Shown here: in pieces, positions 17,781 to 26,761 of the stretch | Position numbering within the stretch: the stretch's first letter is position 1 | Layout: each line of letters starts with the position of its first letter | Assembly (NCBI GenBank): GCA_963839285.1 | Contig: CAWIUN010000009.1 | Location: forward strand, 1 to 64,000 | Length of the DNA stretch: 64,000 bases | Reading direction: 5' to 3' | DNA from: DASSSQ01 sp963839285 | Lineage (GTDB): Bacteria; Actinomycetota; Thermoleophilia; Gaiellales; Gaiellaceae | Notes under the pieces: model-generated | The model's input: only the letters and a program-made list of their open reading frames with translations | Databases searched by the model: none | What the model was told of the DNA's origin: nothing | Translations under genes and position numbers: made by a program

Positions 17781-18175
17781 GCATCGAGTCGCTGCGGCCG
17801 TTCGAGCTCGCCCATCCGGGCACGGAGCTGCGCCGGCGCCTCGTCGCGCTCGTGCTCGAGGGCGTCAAGACGGCGACCGCCGGGCGGCTGCAGGACTTCT
17901 CGGACGAGGATCCCGTCCCGGTCCCGGGCGAGCGGTTCGCGCTCGTCGACGCCGACGGGAGCCGCGTCGCGGTGGTCGAGACGACCGAGGTGCGGATCGT
18001 GCGCGCGGCCGACGTCGACGTCGCGTTCGCCCGCGACGAGGGCGAGGGCTTCGAGACGGTCGCCGACTGGCGCGCGGCGCACGAGCGCTTCTGGGCGGGT
18101 GACGGCGGTCTCGAGGACGACACGCAGGTCGTCTGCGAGCGCTTCCGGGTCGTCGAGCGGCCGGCCGCCTCGTGA
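17777..18175 (+). CDS. ASCH domain protein
   Basis: A 132-residue beta-barrel protein of the ASCH (PUA-like, RNA-binding-fold) superfamily. Seen: LRRRLVALVLEGVKTATAGR (the KxxTxR-like element), PVPGERFALVDADGSRVAVVETTEV and FARDEGEGFETVADWRAAHERFW. This arrangement matches the stand-alone YqfB/RBAM-type ASCH proteins thought to bind RNA or nucleosides. Some members hydrolyse N4-acetylcytidine, but whether this one does is not shown. GTG at 17777 overlaps the asnB stop (GTGA), and its own TGA overlaps the next start, so it is part of a three-gene coupled unit. Confidence 0.8.
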   Translation: MSIESLRPFELAHPGTELRRRLVALVLEGVKTATAGRLQDFSDEDPVPVPGERFALVDADGSRVAVVETTEVRIVRAADVDVAFARDEGEGFETVADWRAAHERFWAGDGGLEDDTQVVCERFRVVERPAAS

Positions 18176-19191
18176 GGGTCTGGATCGACATGACGGCGAG
18201 CGCGCATCCGCTCGTCTACCGGCCGCTGATCGGGCTGCTGCGGGAGCGCGGCGACGAGGTCGAGATCACGGCGCGCGACTACGCGCAGACCCTGCAGCTG
18301 CTCCGCCTGCACGGGCTCGAGCCCGACGCCGTGATCGGCCACCACGCCGGCCGCTCGCGGCTGCAGAAGGGGCGGGCGATGGCGGGGCGGCTCCGGGGGC
18401 TGCGGCGCTTCGCGAAGGGCCGCGGCTTCGACCTCGCCCTCGCCCACGGCTCGCACGAGCTGACGCTGACCGCGCGGCGGCTCGGGATCCCGAGCGCGAC
18501 GACGTTCGACTACGAGTGGGCCTGGCTGCAGCACCAGCTCGGCTGCCGCGCGGCGACGAAGGTGGTCGTCCCGGAGTCGATCCCGCCCGAGCGGCTCGCG
18601 CGCTACGGGGCCGTGCCGCCGAAGCTGCTCCAGTACCCGGGGCTGAAGGAGGAGTACTACCTCGCCGACTTCGAGCCCGACGCCGCGGTGCTGGAGCCGT
18701 GGGATCTCGACCCGGCGCGGGTGCTCGTCGTCCTGCGGCCGCCGCCCGACGTCTCGCTCTACCACCGGCAGTCGAACCCGCTCTTCCCGCAGACGCTCGA
18801 CCACGTCGGCCGGCGGGACGACGTGCACGCGATCGTGCTCCCGCGCACCGACGAGCAGCGCGAGTACGTGAAGCGGCTCGGGCTCCCGTCGGTGATCGTC
18901 CCCGAGCAGGCCGTCGACGCCCAGAGCCTGATCGCGCTCTCCGACCTGGTCGTCTCGGCCGGCGGGACGATGAACCGCGAGGCGGCGGCGCTCGGCATCC
19001 GCGTCTACACGACCTACGGCGGCCGCCTCGGCGGCGTCGACGAGGAGCTGATCCGGCAGGGCCGCCTGCGGCCGCTGACCGATCCGCGGGCGCTCGAGCT
19101 CGTCAAGCGGCACGACGCGGCGGAGCCGCGCGTCCGCCGCGACCCGCAGGTGCTGCTCGACCTGCTGCTCTCGGCCCGCGAGCCGGGCTGA
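18172..19191 (+). CDS. DUF354 family protein (GT-B fold, UDP-GlcNAc 2-epimerase-like)
   Basis: A 339-residue protein of the DUF354 family, related in fold to UDP-N-acetylglucosamine 2-epimerase and MurG-type GT-B glycosyltransferases. N-terminal RVWIDMTASAHPLVYRPLIG, HGSHELTLTARRLGIPSAT, FDYEWAW, and a C-terminal nucleotide-sugar-binding-like half with LSDLVVSAGGTMNREAAALG near residue 265. The last motif resembles the donor phosphate loop. DUF354 genes are usually embedded in polysaccharide loci, as here after asnB and before capD on the other strand. GTG at 18172 overlaps the ASCH stop. Enzymatic activity is unproven. Confidence 0.8.
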   Translation: MRVWIDMTASAHPLVYRPLIGLLRERGDEVEITARDYAQTLQLLRLHGLEPDAVIGHHAGRSRLQKGRAMAGRLRGLRRFAKGRGFDLALAHGSHELTLTARRLGIPSATTFDYEWAWLQHQLGCRAATKVVVPESIPPERLARYGAVPPKLLQYPGLKEEYYLADFEPDAAVLEPWDLDPARVLVVLRPPPDVSLYHRQSNPLFPQTLDHVGRRDDVHAIVLPRTDEQREYVKRLGLPSVIVPEQAVDAQSLIALSDLVVSAGGTMNREAAALGIRVYTTYGGRLGGVDEELIRQGRLRPLTDPRALELVKRHDAAEPRVRRDPQVLLDLLLSAREPG

Positions 19192-19235
19192 CGCGGCGGC
19201 TCGGGCCGCAGAGGGAGCGACCCGGCGAGCGTCGC

Positions 19236-21067
19236 TCAGGCGACCGCGAGCGCGGCCAGCACGTCGTCGCCGTAGCGCTCGAGCTTCGCCGGGCCGACGC
19301 CCGGGATCTGCGAGAGCTCGCCGAGCGTCTGCGGCCGGCGCGCGGCGATCTCGGCCAGCGTCGCGTCGTGGAAGACGACGTAGGCGGGCACCGCGTCGGC
19401 CTGCGAGCGCTCCCGCCGCCAGCTGCGCAGCGACTCGAAGAGCGGGTCGCCCTCCGGCTTCGGCCCCGCCGGCCTCGGGCGCGCGCGTCCGGACGCCGAG
19501 CTCGGCGAGGAACGGGCTCGGCCTGCGCGACCACGTCAGGGCCAGGTGGACGCGCGCGCGGGTCATGCCGACGTAGAGCAGCCGCCGCTCCTCGTCGACC
19601 TCGGCGTCGGTGCGCGCCTGCCGGGACGGCAGCTCCTTGTCGTCGAGCCGCGGCAGGAAGACGGCGTCGAACTCGAGCCCCTTGGCGCGGTGGTAGGTGA
19701 GGAGGTTGACGCCCGAGGCCTCGGGGCCGCCGGAGGAGAAGCGCGCGCGCAGGTCGTCCGCGAAGGCCGTCCCGGAACCGTCGAAGGCCTCTGCGAGCCG
19801 CACGAGCCGGGCGAGGTCGGTCTGGCGGACGAGCTCCCGCTCGCCGAGCTTGTCCGGCACGACCTCGAGCAGACCGGCGTCGAGGGCGAGCCGCCGGACC
19901 TGCTCGGCCGCGGGGCCGCCGTCGAGCCGGCGCAGCAGCGAGCGCGCCGCCTGCCGCTCGAGCAGCGAGGCGCCCTGGAACGGGATCTCCGCGTCGTGGA
20001 AGCGCTCCTCGAAGTCGGCCAGCCGGGCGTTCGTGCGGCAGAGCACCGCCACCTGCTCGAGCGGGCAGTCGAGCTCGCGGATCCGCCCGACGATCCAGGC
20101 GTCCTCGTCGGCGGCGCTCGCGAACGGCCGCACCTCCGGCTCGGGCCCGGCCGGCCGGGCGGCGCGGAGCGTCTTCTCGGCGCCTCCGAGCAGCGGCACG
20201 AGCCGGTTCGCGAGGGCGAGCACCTGCGGCGTCGAGCGGTAGTTCTCCTCGAGCCGGACGACGGCCGCGTGCGGGAACCGCCGCGGCGCGGCGAGCAGGT
20301 GCTCGGGGCCGGCGCCGGTGAAGGCGTAGATCGACTGGTAGTCGTCGCCGACGACGCAGAGGTCGTCGCGGTCGCCGAGCCAGAGGTCGAGCAGCGTCTG
20401 CTGCAGCAGGTTGACGTCCTGGTACTCGTCGACGGTGAAGGCGGCGTAGCGCGCGCGGAAGCCGTCGACCGCCGCCGGGTCGCGCTCGTAGAGGCGCACG
20501 GCCTGCTCGAGCAGGTCCTCGAAGTCGGTCAGGCCCTGCTCGGCCTTGCGCGCCTCGTAGGTGCGGTAGACCCGGGCCATCAGGTCGGCCGGGATCGGCG
20601 GCTCGTGCCCGCCCAGCTCGCCGAGGTAGCGCTCGGGCCCGATCCGGCGGTTCTTCGCCCACTCGATCTCGGTCGCGAGGTCGCCGGCCGGCCGGAACTT
20701 GTACGGCGCCGGCAGGCCGTTCGCCGATCTGGCGCAGCGCGACGGCCTTCGAGGCGACGATCCGGCCGACCGCCCCGGGCGCGAAGTGGCGCAGCTGCGC
20801 CAGCGCCGCCGAGTGGAAGGTGGAGGCGCGGACGCCGGTCGCACCGAGGCGCGCCAGCCGCTCCCGCAGCTCGCCGGCGGCCTTGTCGGTGAAGGTGACG
20901 GCGAGGATCTGCCCCGGCGCGAACGCGCCCGTCGCGACCTGGTTCGCGATCCGCCGCGTGATCGTCGTCGTCTTGCCCGAGCCCGCGCCGGCGAGGATGC
21001 AGACGGGCCCGCGCACCGCCTCGGCGGCGCGGCGCTGCTCCGCGTTCAGGCCCTCGAGGACGTCCAC
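19236..21067 (-). CDS. UvrD/PcrA-type superfamily 1 DNA helicase with HRDC domain, two frame switches
   Basis: An ATP-dependent 3'-5' DNA helicase. Motif I LAGAGSGKTTTITRRIANQ (about 25-43), motif Ia VTFTDKAAGELRERL, motif II VDEYQDVN, motif III VVGDDYQSIYAFTGAGPE, motif IV LEENYRST, motif V VNLLTYHRAKGLEFDAVFLP and motif VI LLYVGMTRAR are all present. The C-terminus holds a short HRDC-like helix bundle (TLGELSQIPGVGPAKLERYG). Frame switches lie near 20720 and 19495. At about 610 residues it is shorter than PcrA, fitting the actinobacterial UvrD2/HRDC type. TAAGGT at 21074-21079 precedes the GTG by 6 nt. Confidence 0.9.
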
Positions 21068-21126
21068 CGGGCCACCTTAGCGGCGGCCGCGGCGCGCAGC
21101 TGTGCCGAGTCCGTGCCTTCGGTGGA

Positions 21127-23015
21127 TCAGTGCATCGTGTCCTCGAGCGCCGGCTCGCGTGCGACGGCGCCGAGGCGCTTCTGGCCGCGGATCATCCCGT
21201 TCAGCTTCGCGACGACGTCGAGCGTCGAGCCCTGGTCGACGAGATGCGAGAGCTCGCCGAGCTGCTCCTCGAGCCAGACGGTGTCGATCGCCTCGCGGGT
21301 CGAGCGGCGGATCTTCGGGTGCTTGGTCGGGAGCACCTCCTCGCCGTCCGACCAGAGCTCCTCGTGCAGCTTCTCGCCGGCGCGCGCGCCGACGTAGCGG
21401 ATCTCGATCTCGGACTCGTCCTTGCCCGAGAGCCGGATCATGCTCTTCGCCAGCTCGAGGATCGAGACCGGCTCGCCCATGTCGAGCACGTAGACCTGGC
21501 CGTGGTTGCCGAACGCTCCCGCCTGGACGATCAGCGAGACCGCCTCCGGGATCGTCATGAAGTAGCGCGTCATCTCCGGGTGCGTGACCGTGACCGGGCC
21601 TCCGCGCTCGATCTGCTTGCGGAAGATCGGGATCACCGAGCCGGAGGAGTTGAGCACGTTGCCGAAGCGCACCGCGACGAAGCGCGTCTCGACGTCCTCG
21701 CGCAGCCCGTACGCCTCGAGAATCCACTCGCAGACCGCCTTCGACTGGCCCATCATGTCTTCGGGTTCGCGGCCTTGTCGGTCGAGACGAGCACGAAGCG
21801 CTTCGCGCCGGACTCGACCGCGACCTCGGCGATCGTCCGGGTGCCGAAGACGTTGTTGCGCACCGACTCGACCGGGTTCGCCTCGAGCAGCGGCACGTGC
21901 TTGTAGGCGGCGGCGTGGAAGACGACGGCCGGCGCGTAGCGCTGGAAGACCTCGCGCATCTTCGCCCGGTCCTTGACGTCGCCGAGCACCGGCACCGCGG
22001 GCGAGAAGTCGCGCTCCTCGAGCAGCTCGCGCTCGATCTCGAACAGGGCGGCCTCGGAGTGGTCGACGAGGATCAGGCGGCCGGCGCCGACGCGGGCGAT
22101 CTGGCGGCAGAGCTCGGAGCCGATCGAGCCGCCGGCGCCGGTCACGAGCACGGTCTCGCCCGCGAGGTAGGAGGCGATCGCGGCCAGGTCGACGTCGACC
22201 GGCTCCCGGCCGAGCACGTCCTCGACCTGCACCGGGCGCAGCTGCCGGGCGAGGTCGACGTCGCCGGAGATCAGCTCCTGCAGGGCGGGCAGCGTCTTGA
22301 CGGCGACGCCGTCGGCGCGGCAGGCCTCGACGATCCGCTGGCGGGTCGCGCCCGAGGCGGTGGGGATCGCGATCAGCACCTCGTCCGGCTTGTGCTCGCG
22401 CAGGAGCCGCCGCAGGTCGTCGACCTGGCCGAGGACGCGGACGCCGTGGATGCGCAGGTTCTTCTTGCGCGGGTCGTCGTCGACGATCCCGATCGGCGTC
22501 AGCGAGAGCCGCGGGTTCCGCTGCAGCTCGCGGATGATCAGCTGGCCCGCGTCGCCGGCGCCGACGACGATCACCTCGCGGCCGCGGGCGACGAGCGAGC
22601 CGGGCCGCGGCCGCTCCATCAGCGAGCGGGCGAGCAGCCTCGTGCCGGCGACGAAGGCGAGCGTCAGCAGCAGGTCCATGACGGCGATCGAGCGCGGCAG
22701 CCGGACGTTGTTGACCGGCTCGGCCAGGTAGACGGTCACGTAGGCGACGAGCGAGGCGACGACGACGCCGCGCGCGGCGCCCCACATGTCGCGCGTCGAG
22801 ACGTAGCGCCACCAGCGGTTGTAGAAGCCGAAGGCGACGAAGACGACCAGCTTGATCGCGAGGACGATCAGGATCGTCTTCGAGAGCAGCGTCCGGTAGT
22901 AGATCGGGACGCCCTGGTCGAAGCGGAGCTGGAACGCGAGCCACCAGGCGGCGCTGACGAGGGCGGCGTCCGCCGCCAGCTGCCAGACGCGGTGCCGGTT
23001 GACCGGGAAGATCAT
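21127..23015 (-). CDS. CapD/WbpM-type nucleotide-sugar dehydratase/epimerase, one frame switch
   Basis: A membrane-anchored polysaccharide biosynthesis protein: four N-terminal helices (residues 10-120, for example ILIVLAIKLVVFVAFGFY), a first Rossmann domain (VIVVGAGDAGQLIIREL, about 160), and a second SDR domain with VLVTGAGGSIGSELCRQ and HAAAYKHVPLLEANP. The catalytic region continues after a frame switch at about 21755 as MMGQSKAVCEWILEAYG. There one G is missing from AAGACGATGATG, creating an apparent TGA. Such enzymes make UDP-4-keto-6-deoxy-GlcNAc-type precursors for QuiNAc, FucNAc or bacillosamine. The DegT aminotransferase directly upstream suits an amino-sugar product. About 629 residues. 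Confidence 0.9.
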
Positions 23016-23019
23016 CGTC

Positions 23020-24096
23020 CTAGACGGACACGGTCGCCGCGGAGCGGACGACCGAAACCACGCGGCTCTGCTGCTCGGCCGAGATCCCGGCCCAGAGCGG
23101 CAGGCAGAGATTCTCGCGCGCAGCCTTCTCCGTCTCGGGGAAGTCCCCTTCCGCGTAGCCGAGGTAGGAGAGCGCCGGCTGGAGGTGCAGCGGCGGCTGG
23201 TAGTAGGACGCGTGGCCGATGCCCGCCTCGGTCAGCGCCTCGGAGAGGCGGTCGCGCTCCGGCGAGCGGACGCAGTACATGTGGTAGACGTGGCCCGGCT
23301 CGTCGGCGGGGAGCTCGCAGACCTCGCCGAGCCCGAGCTCGCCGTAGCGGGCGGCCGCGTCGCGGCGCTGCCGGTTCCAGCCGTCGAGGTGCGGCAGGAA
23401 GATCCGCAGGAAGGCGGCCTGGAGCGCGTCGAGGCGGGAGTTGTAGCCGACGTAGTCGAACGTCTTCTTCGCCTTCGAGCCGTGGAAGCGGAGCATCCGG
23501 ATCCGCTCGCCGAGCTCGTCGTCGTTGACGGCGACGAGGCCGCCGTCGCCGACGCAGAAGAGGTTCTTGGTCGGGAAGAAGCTGAAGGTCGCGACCGGCG
23601 CGGTGCAGATGCCGCCGGCGCCGAAGGCCTGGGCCGCGTCCTCGATCACCGGCAGGCCGAGCTCCTCGAACTCGGCGACCGGCGCCGGGCGGCCGAACAG
23701 GTGCACCGGCATGATCGCCTTCGTCCGCGGCGTGACGCGGTCGGCGACGTCGGCCGGGTCGAGGTTGAGCGTCGCCGGGTCGATCTCGGCGAAGACGGGC
23801 GTCGCGCCGCGCCGGGCGATCGCCTCGGCCGTCGCGTAGAACGTGAACGAGGGGCAGATCACCTCGTCGCCGGGGCCGACCCCGAGCGCGTCGAGCGCGA
23901 GCACGAGCGCGTCGGTGCCGTTGGCGACGCCGATCGCGCCGCGGGTGCCGAGGTACTCGGCGGCCTCGCGCTCGAACCCCTCGACCTCGGGCCCGAAGAT
24001 GAACCGGCCCGACTCGAGCGTCGCCCGGAAGGCCTGCTCGAGCTGCGGGACGAGCGGCGCGTACTGCGCCTTGACGTCAACGTGCGGAATCTGCAC
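23020..24096 (-). CDS. DegT/DnrJ/EryC1/StrS family sugar aminotransferase
   Basis: A PLP-dependent aminotransferase acting on nucleotide keto-sugars. 358 residues, intact: SGRFIFGPEVEGFEREAAEY, GVANGTDALVLALDALGVGP (phosphate binding), FTFYATAEAIARRGATPVFA, VIEDAAQAFGA (cofactor Asp) and FSFFPTKNLFCVGDGG with the Schiff-base Lys about residue 176. Followed at 4 nt by the capD-like gene, so the two likely act in sequence to make a 4-amino-4-deoxy or 3-amino sugar for the surface glycan. GTG start at 24096 with a TACACT -10 at 24105-24110, 8 nt away, inside the overlapping end of the DedA gene. Confidence 0.92.
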   Translation of the reverse strand: MQIPHVDVKAQYAPLVPQLEQAFRATLESGRFIFGPEVEGFEREAAEYLGTRGAIGVANGTDALVLALDALGVGPGDEVICPSFTFYATAEAIARRGATPVFAEIDPATLNLDPADVADRVTPRTKAIMPVHLFGRPAPVAEFEELGLPVIEDAAQAFGAGGICTAPVATFSFFPTKNLFCVGDGGLVAVNDDELGERIRMLRFHGSKAKKTFDYVGYNSRLDALQAAFLRIFLPHLDGWNRQRRDAAARYGELGLGEVCELPADEPGHVYHMYCVRSPERDRLSEALTEAGIGHASYYQPPLHLQPALSYLGYAEGDFPETEKAARENLCLPLWAGISAEQQSRVVSVVRSAATVSV

Positions 24097-24754
24097 GACG
24101 CCTGAGTGTAGACGACCGCCGCCGGCGCAGGACTACGTAGAACGCCACAGCCACGACCGCCGCGGCGACCAGGTAGTCGGCGAACCGGAAGCCGTGGTGG
24201 AAGCGCTCGTAGCCGGTGCCGAGGCCGTAGCCGGCGCCGGCGAGCGCGAACGCCCAGACCGCGGAGCCGAGCAGCGTCAGGACGCTGTAGCGGCCGAGCG
24301 GCACCCGGAAGACGCCCGCCGGGATCGAGACGAAGGAGCGGACGACCGGGGTGACGCGGCCGAGGAGCACGGCCCAGTCGTCCCAGCGGTCGAACCAGGC
24401 CTCGGCGCGGTCGAGCCTCTGCTCGTCGAGGTGCAGCCAGCGGCCGTGGCGGGCGAGCAGCGGCCTGCCGCCGTAGAGGCCGATCGCCCAGCCGAGCCAG
24501 GAGCCGACCAGGTAGCCGAGCGTGCCGGCCAGCGCGATCGCGACGTAGGCGTCGATGCCGCTGCCGAGGTCGACGCCGGCGACATGGACGCTGTGCGAGG
24601 CGAAGGCGCCCGCCGCGAGCGCGCCCCCGTAGACCATCACGAGCTCGCTGAAGGCGGGCAGCACCGCGTCGACCAGCATCAGGCAGAAGACGGCGTAGAG
24701 GCCGTAGTCGCCGACGAACGAGGTCAGCGAGCCCGAGATCGACGCCGGGACCAC
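24077..24754 (-). CDS. DedA/VTT-domain membrane protein
   Basis: A 225-residue DedA-family (SNARE-associated/VTT) protein with about five hydrophobic segments. Family landmarks: an N-terminal re-entrant loop region (DAVLPAFSELVMVYGGALAAG), GTLGYLVGSWLGWAIGLYGG, and the conserved FDRWDDWAVLLGRVTPVVRSFVS-type box with GRVTPVVRSFVSIPAG near residue 130. DedA proteins have been linked to undecaprenyl-phosphate or phospholipid translocation, fitting its place beside glycan genes. TAGAAT at 24761-24766 is 6 nt from the GTG start. Its last 20 nt overlap the start of the aminotransferase gene. Confidence 0.88.
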   Translation of the reverse strand: MVPASISGSLTSFVGDYGLYAVFCLMLVDAVLPAFSELVMVYGGALAAGAFASHSVHVAGVDLGSGIDAYVAIALAGTLGYLVGSWLGWAIGLYGGRPLLARHGRWLHLDEQRLDRAEAWFDRWDDWAVLLGRVTPVVRSFVSIPAGVFRVPLGRYSVLTLLGSAVWAFALAGAGYGLGTGYERFHHGFRFADYLVAAAVVAVAFYVVLRRRRSSTLRRRADSAR

Positions 24755-24881
24755 CGGCGGATTCTACTTCAGCCGGCTGCGGCGGAAGACGCTCTGCTGC
24801 CGACAGCCGGACGGCTCCCGCCTGCCACCCGCCGAACCGCCGAACGACCGCAACCGCCCTCCCCGCCCACGCGCTCGTCCG

Positions 24882-25403
24882 GTGAGGCGGCTCGTCGCGG
24901 CGGCGCTCGCGCTCGGCGCCTACGAGGGACTCGTCCGCGGCGCCGTCACGCTCGACCTCGGGATCGGCCGCCGCGTGCAGCCGCTCGGCCCGCGCACCTG
25001 GCTGCTGCCGGCGCCCCGCGAGCGCGTCTTCGAGCTCGTGGCCGCGGCCTACGCCGAGCGGCGGCCGCGGGCGCTGCAGGCGAAGGTCGAGATCTGGGAG
25101 CGCGGCGAGGACATGGTGCTCGCCGCCCACAGGACGCGCGTCGGCCGCCGCACGGTCGTCACGGTCGAGACCGTCCGGCTCGAGCCGCCGGCGCTGATCG
25201 CGTTCCGGCTCGTGCGCGGCCCGGTGCCGCACGTCGCCGAGACGTTCGAGCTCGAGGAGGCGGACGGCGGCGCGACCCTGACCTGGCGCGGGGAGCTCGG
25301 CACCGACCTCGGGCCGGTCGGCGCCTTCTGGGGACGGCGCGTCGCCGCCGCCTGGGAGGCCGCCGTCGCCGCGTCGATCGCCGAGGTGCGGCACCATCTC
25401 TAG
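24882..25403 (+). CDS. SRPBCC (START-like) family protein
   Basis: A 173-residue protein with a short hydrophobic N-terminus (LVAAALALGAYEGLVRG) and a helix-grip fold typical of polyketide cyclase/START-like proteins: WLLPAPRERVFELVAAAYAER, VLAAHRTRVGRRTVVTVE, IAFRLVRGPVPHVAETFEL and ATLTWRGELGTDLG. Such proteins bind small hydrophobic ligands. The GTG at 24882 has no clear Shine-Dalgarno site. It lies 35 nt upstream of the radical SAM gene, which has its own -10 element, so the two may be separately transcribed. Ligand unknown. Confidence 0.7.
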   Translation: MRRLVAAALALGAYEGLVRGAVTLDLGIGRRVQPLGPRTWLLPAPRERVFELVAAAYAERRPRALQAKVEIWERGEDMVLAAHRTRVGRRTVVTVETVRLEPPALIAFRLVRGPVPHVAETFELEEADGGATLTWRGELGTDLGPVGAFWGRRVAAAWEAAVAASIAEVRHHL

Positions 25404-25438
25404 CGCAGCCGCCCCCGGCCGCGAGATACGTTGACGGG

Positions 25439-26761
25439 GTGAGCGCCGCCGCCGAGACCCGCACGCAGCTCGTCGAAGGGCTGATGGAGCGCTTCCCGCA
25501 CGTGCCGCGGGAGGCGGTGCTGAAGGAGGACCTGCTCCGCACCGGCATCGACTTCGACGTCTCGGCCCTGACCGACAACCTCGACGGCGAGGTGAAGCCG
25601 AAGTCGTACTTCATCTTCTCGTTCGACCAGAAGCCGCTCGCGCAGCTCGGCGAGGCGGCGCTGCGGCGGCCGCCGGAGGAGGTGGCGCTGAGCGGCGGCC
25701 CCTGGGAGCTGCGGCGCACGATCGTCTCCGTCCGCGTCAACCCCGGCTCGCCCTACCGCGCCCGGCTCGGCGAGGACGGCGGCCTGCGGCTCGAGCTCGA
25801 CGGCCGCCCGGTCGCGGACGTCGCCCTGCCGCCGATGCCCGAGTACTACCGCCACACGCTCGCGAACGGGAAGACCGTGATGGAGACGGCGCCGACGATC
25901 CAGTGGGGCTACCTCGTCTACCTGACCGTGCTGCGCCTCTGCCAGTACTTCGGCGCGCACGAGGAGTGCAAGTTCTGCGACATCAACCACAACTGGCGCC
26001 AGCACAAGCGGGCGGGCCGGCCCTACACCGGGGTGAAGCCGGTCGAGGACGTCGTCGAGGCGCTCGCGCTGATCGACCGCTACGACGACGGCGCCTCGAA
26101 GGCGTACACGCTGACCGGCGGCTCGGTCACGAGCACCGTCGACGGCCTCGCCGAGGCCGACTTCTACGGCCGCTACGCCCGGGCGATCGAGGAGCGCTTC
26201 CCCGGCCGCTGGATCGGCAAGGTCGTGGCGCAGGCGCTGCCGAAGGCCGACGTCCAGCGCTTCGCCGACTACGGCGTCAAGATCTACCACCCGAACTACG
26301 AGGTCTGGGACAAGCGGCTGTTCGAGATCATCTCCCCCGGCAAGGAGCGCTACGTCGGCCGCGAGGAGTGGCACCGGCGGATCTTCGACGCGGCCGAGGT
26401 GTTCGGGCCGCGCTACGTGATCCCGAACTTCGTCGCCGGGGTCGAGCTGGCCAGGCCGTTCGGCTTCGCGACCGTCGACGAGGCGATCGCGTCGACGACG
26501 GAGGGGCTCGAGTACTTCATGAGCCGCGGGATCACGCCCCGCTTCACGACCTGGTGCCCGGAGCCCGCGACCCCGCTCGGGCGCGACAACCCGGAGGGCG
26601 CGCCGCTCGAGTACCACATCCGCCTGCTCGAGGCCTACCGCGCGACGCTCGAGCGCAACGGGCTCGAGCCGCCGCCCGGCTACGGCCCGGCCGGCCCCGG
26701 CAACGCGGTCTTCTCGGTCAGCTCGTTCATGGACTCGCTCGAGGCGCCGGTGACCGCATGA
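25439..26761 (+). CDS. radical SAM protein with unusual CX8CX2C cluster motif
   Basis: A 440-residue radical S-adenosylmethionine enzyme. The cluster motif reads C-QYFGAHEE-C-KF-C at about residues 169-181, that is CX8CX2C instead of the usual CX3CX2C. It is followed by YTLTGGSVTS (GGE-like SAM-binding element), KIYHPNYEVWD and TTWCPEPATPLG. The N-terminal 160 residues form an unrecognised domain (MERFPHVPREAVLKEDLLR, YFIFSFDQKPLAQLGEAAL). The GTG start is supported by a TACGTT -10 at 25427-25432, 6 nt upstream, and its TGA overlaps the mqnC start (ATGA). Translational coupling with MqnC and nearby MqnA, MenG and UbiD points to quinone-related chemistry, but the reaction is unknown. Confidence 0.85.
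   Translation: MSAAAETRTQLVEGLMERFPHVPREAVLKEDLLRTGIDFDVSALTDNLDGEVKPKSYFIFSFDQKPLAQLGEAALRRPPEEVALSGGPWELRRTIVSVRVNPGSPYRARLGEDGGLRLELDGRPVADVALPPMPEYYRHTLANGKTVMETAPTIQWGYLVYLTVLRLCQYFGAHEECKFCDINHNWRQHKRAGRPYTGVKPVEDVVEALALIDRYDDGASKAYTLTGGSVTSTVDGLAEADFYGRYARAIEERFPGRWIGKVVAQALPKADVQRFADYGVKIYHPNYEVWDKRLFEIISPGKERYVGREEWHRRIFDAAEVFGPRYVIPNFVAGVELARPFGFATVDEAIASTTEGLEYFMSRGITPRFTTWCPEPATPLGRDNPEGAPLEYHIRLLEAYRATLERNGLEPPPGYGPAGPGNAVFSVSSFMDSLEAPVTA

Noticed and set aside
21750..21760. In-frame TGA in the CapD-like gene as a possible selenocysteine or readthrough site
   Set aside because: The downstream conserved sequence is in another frame, so the TGA comes from a one-base deletion, not a recoded codon.
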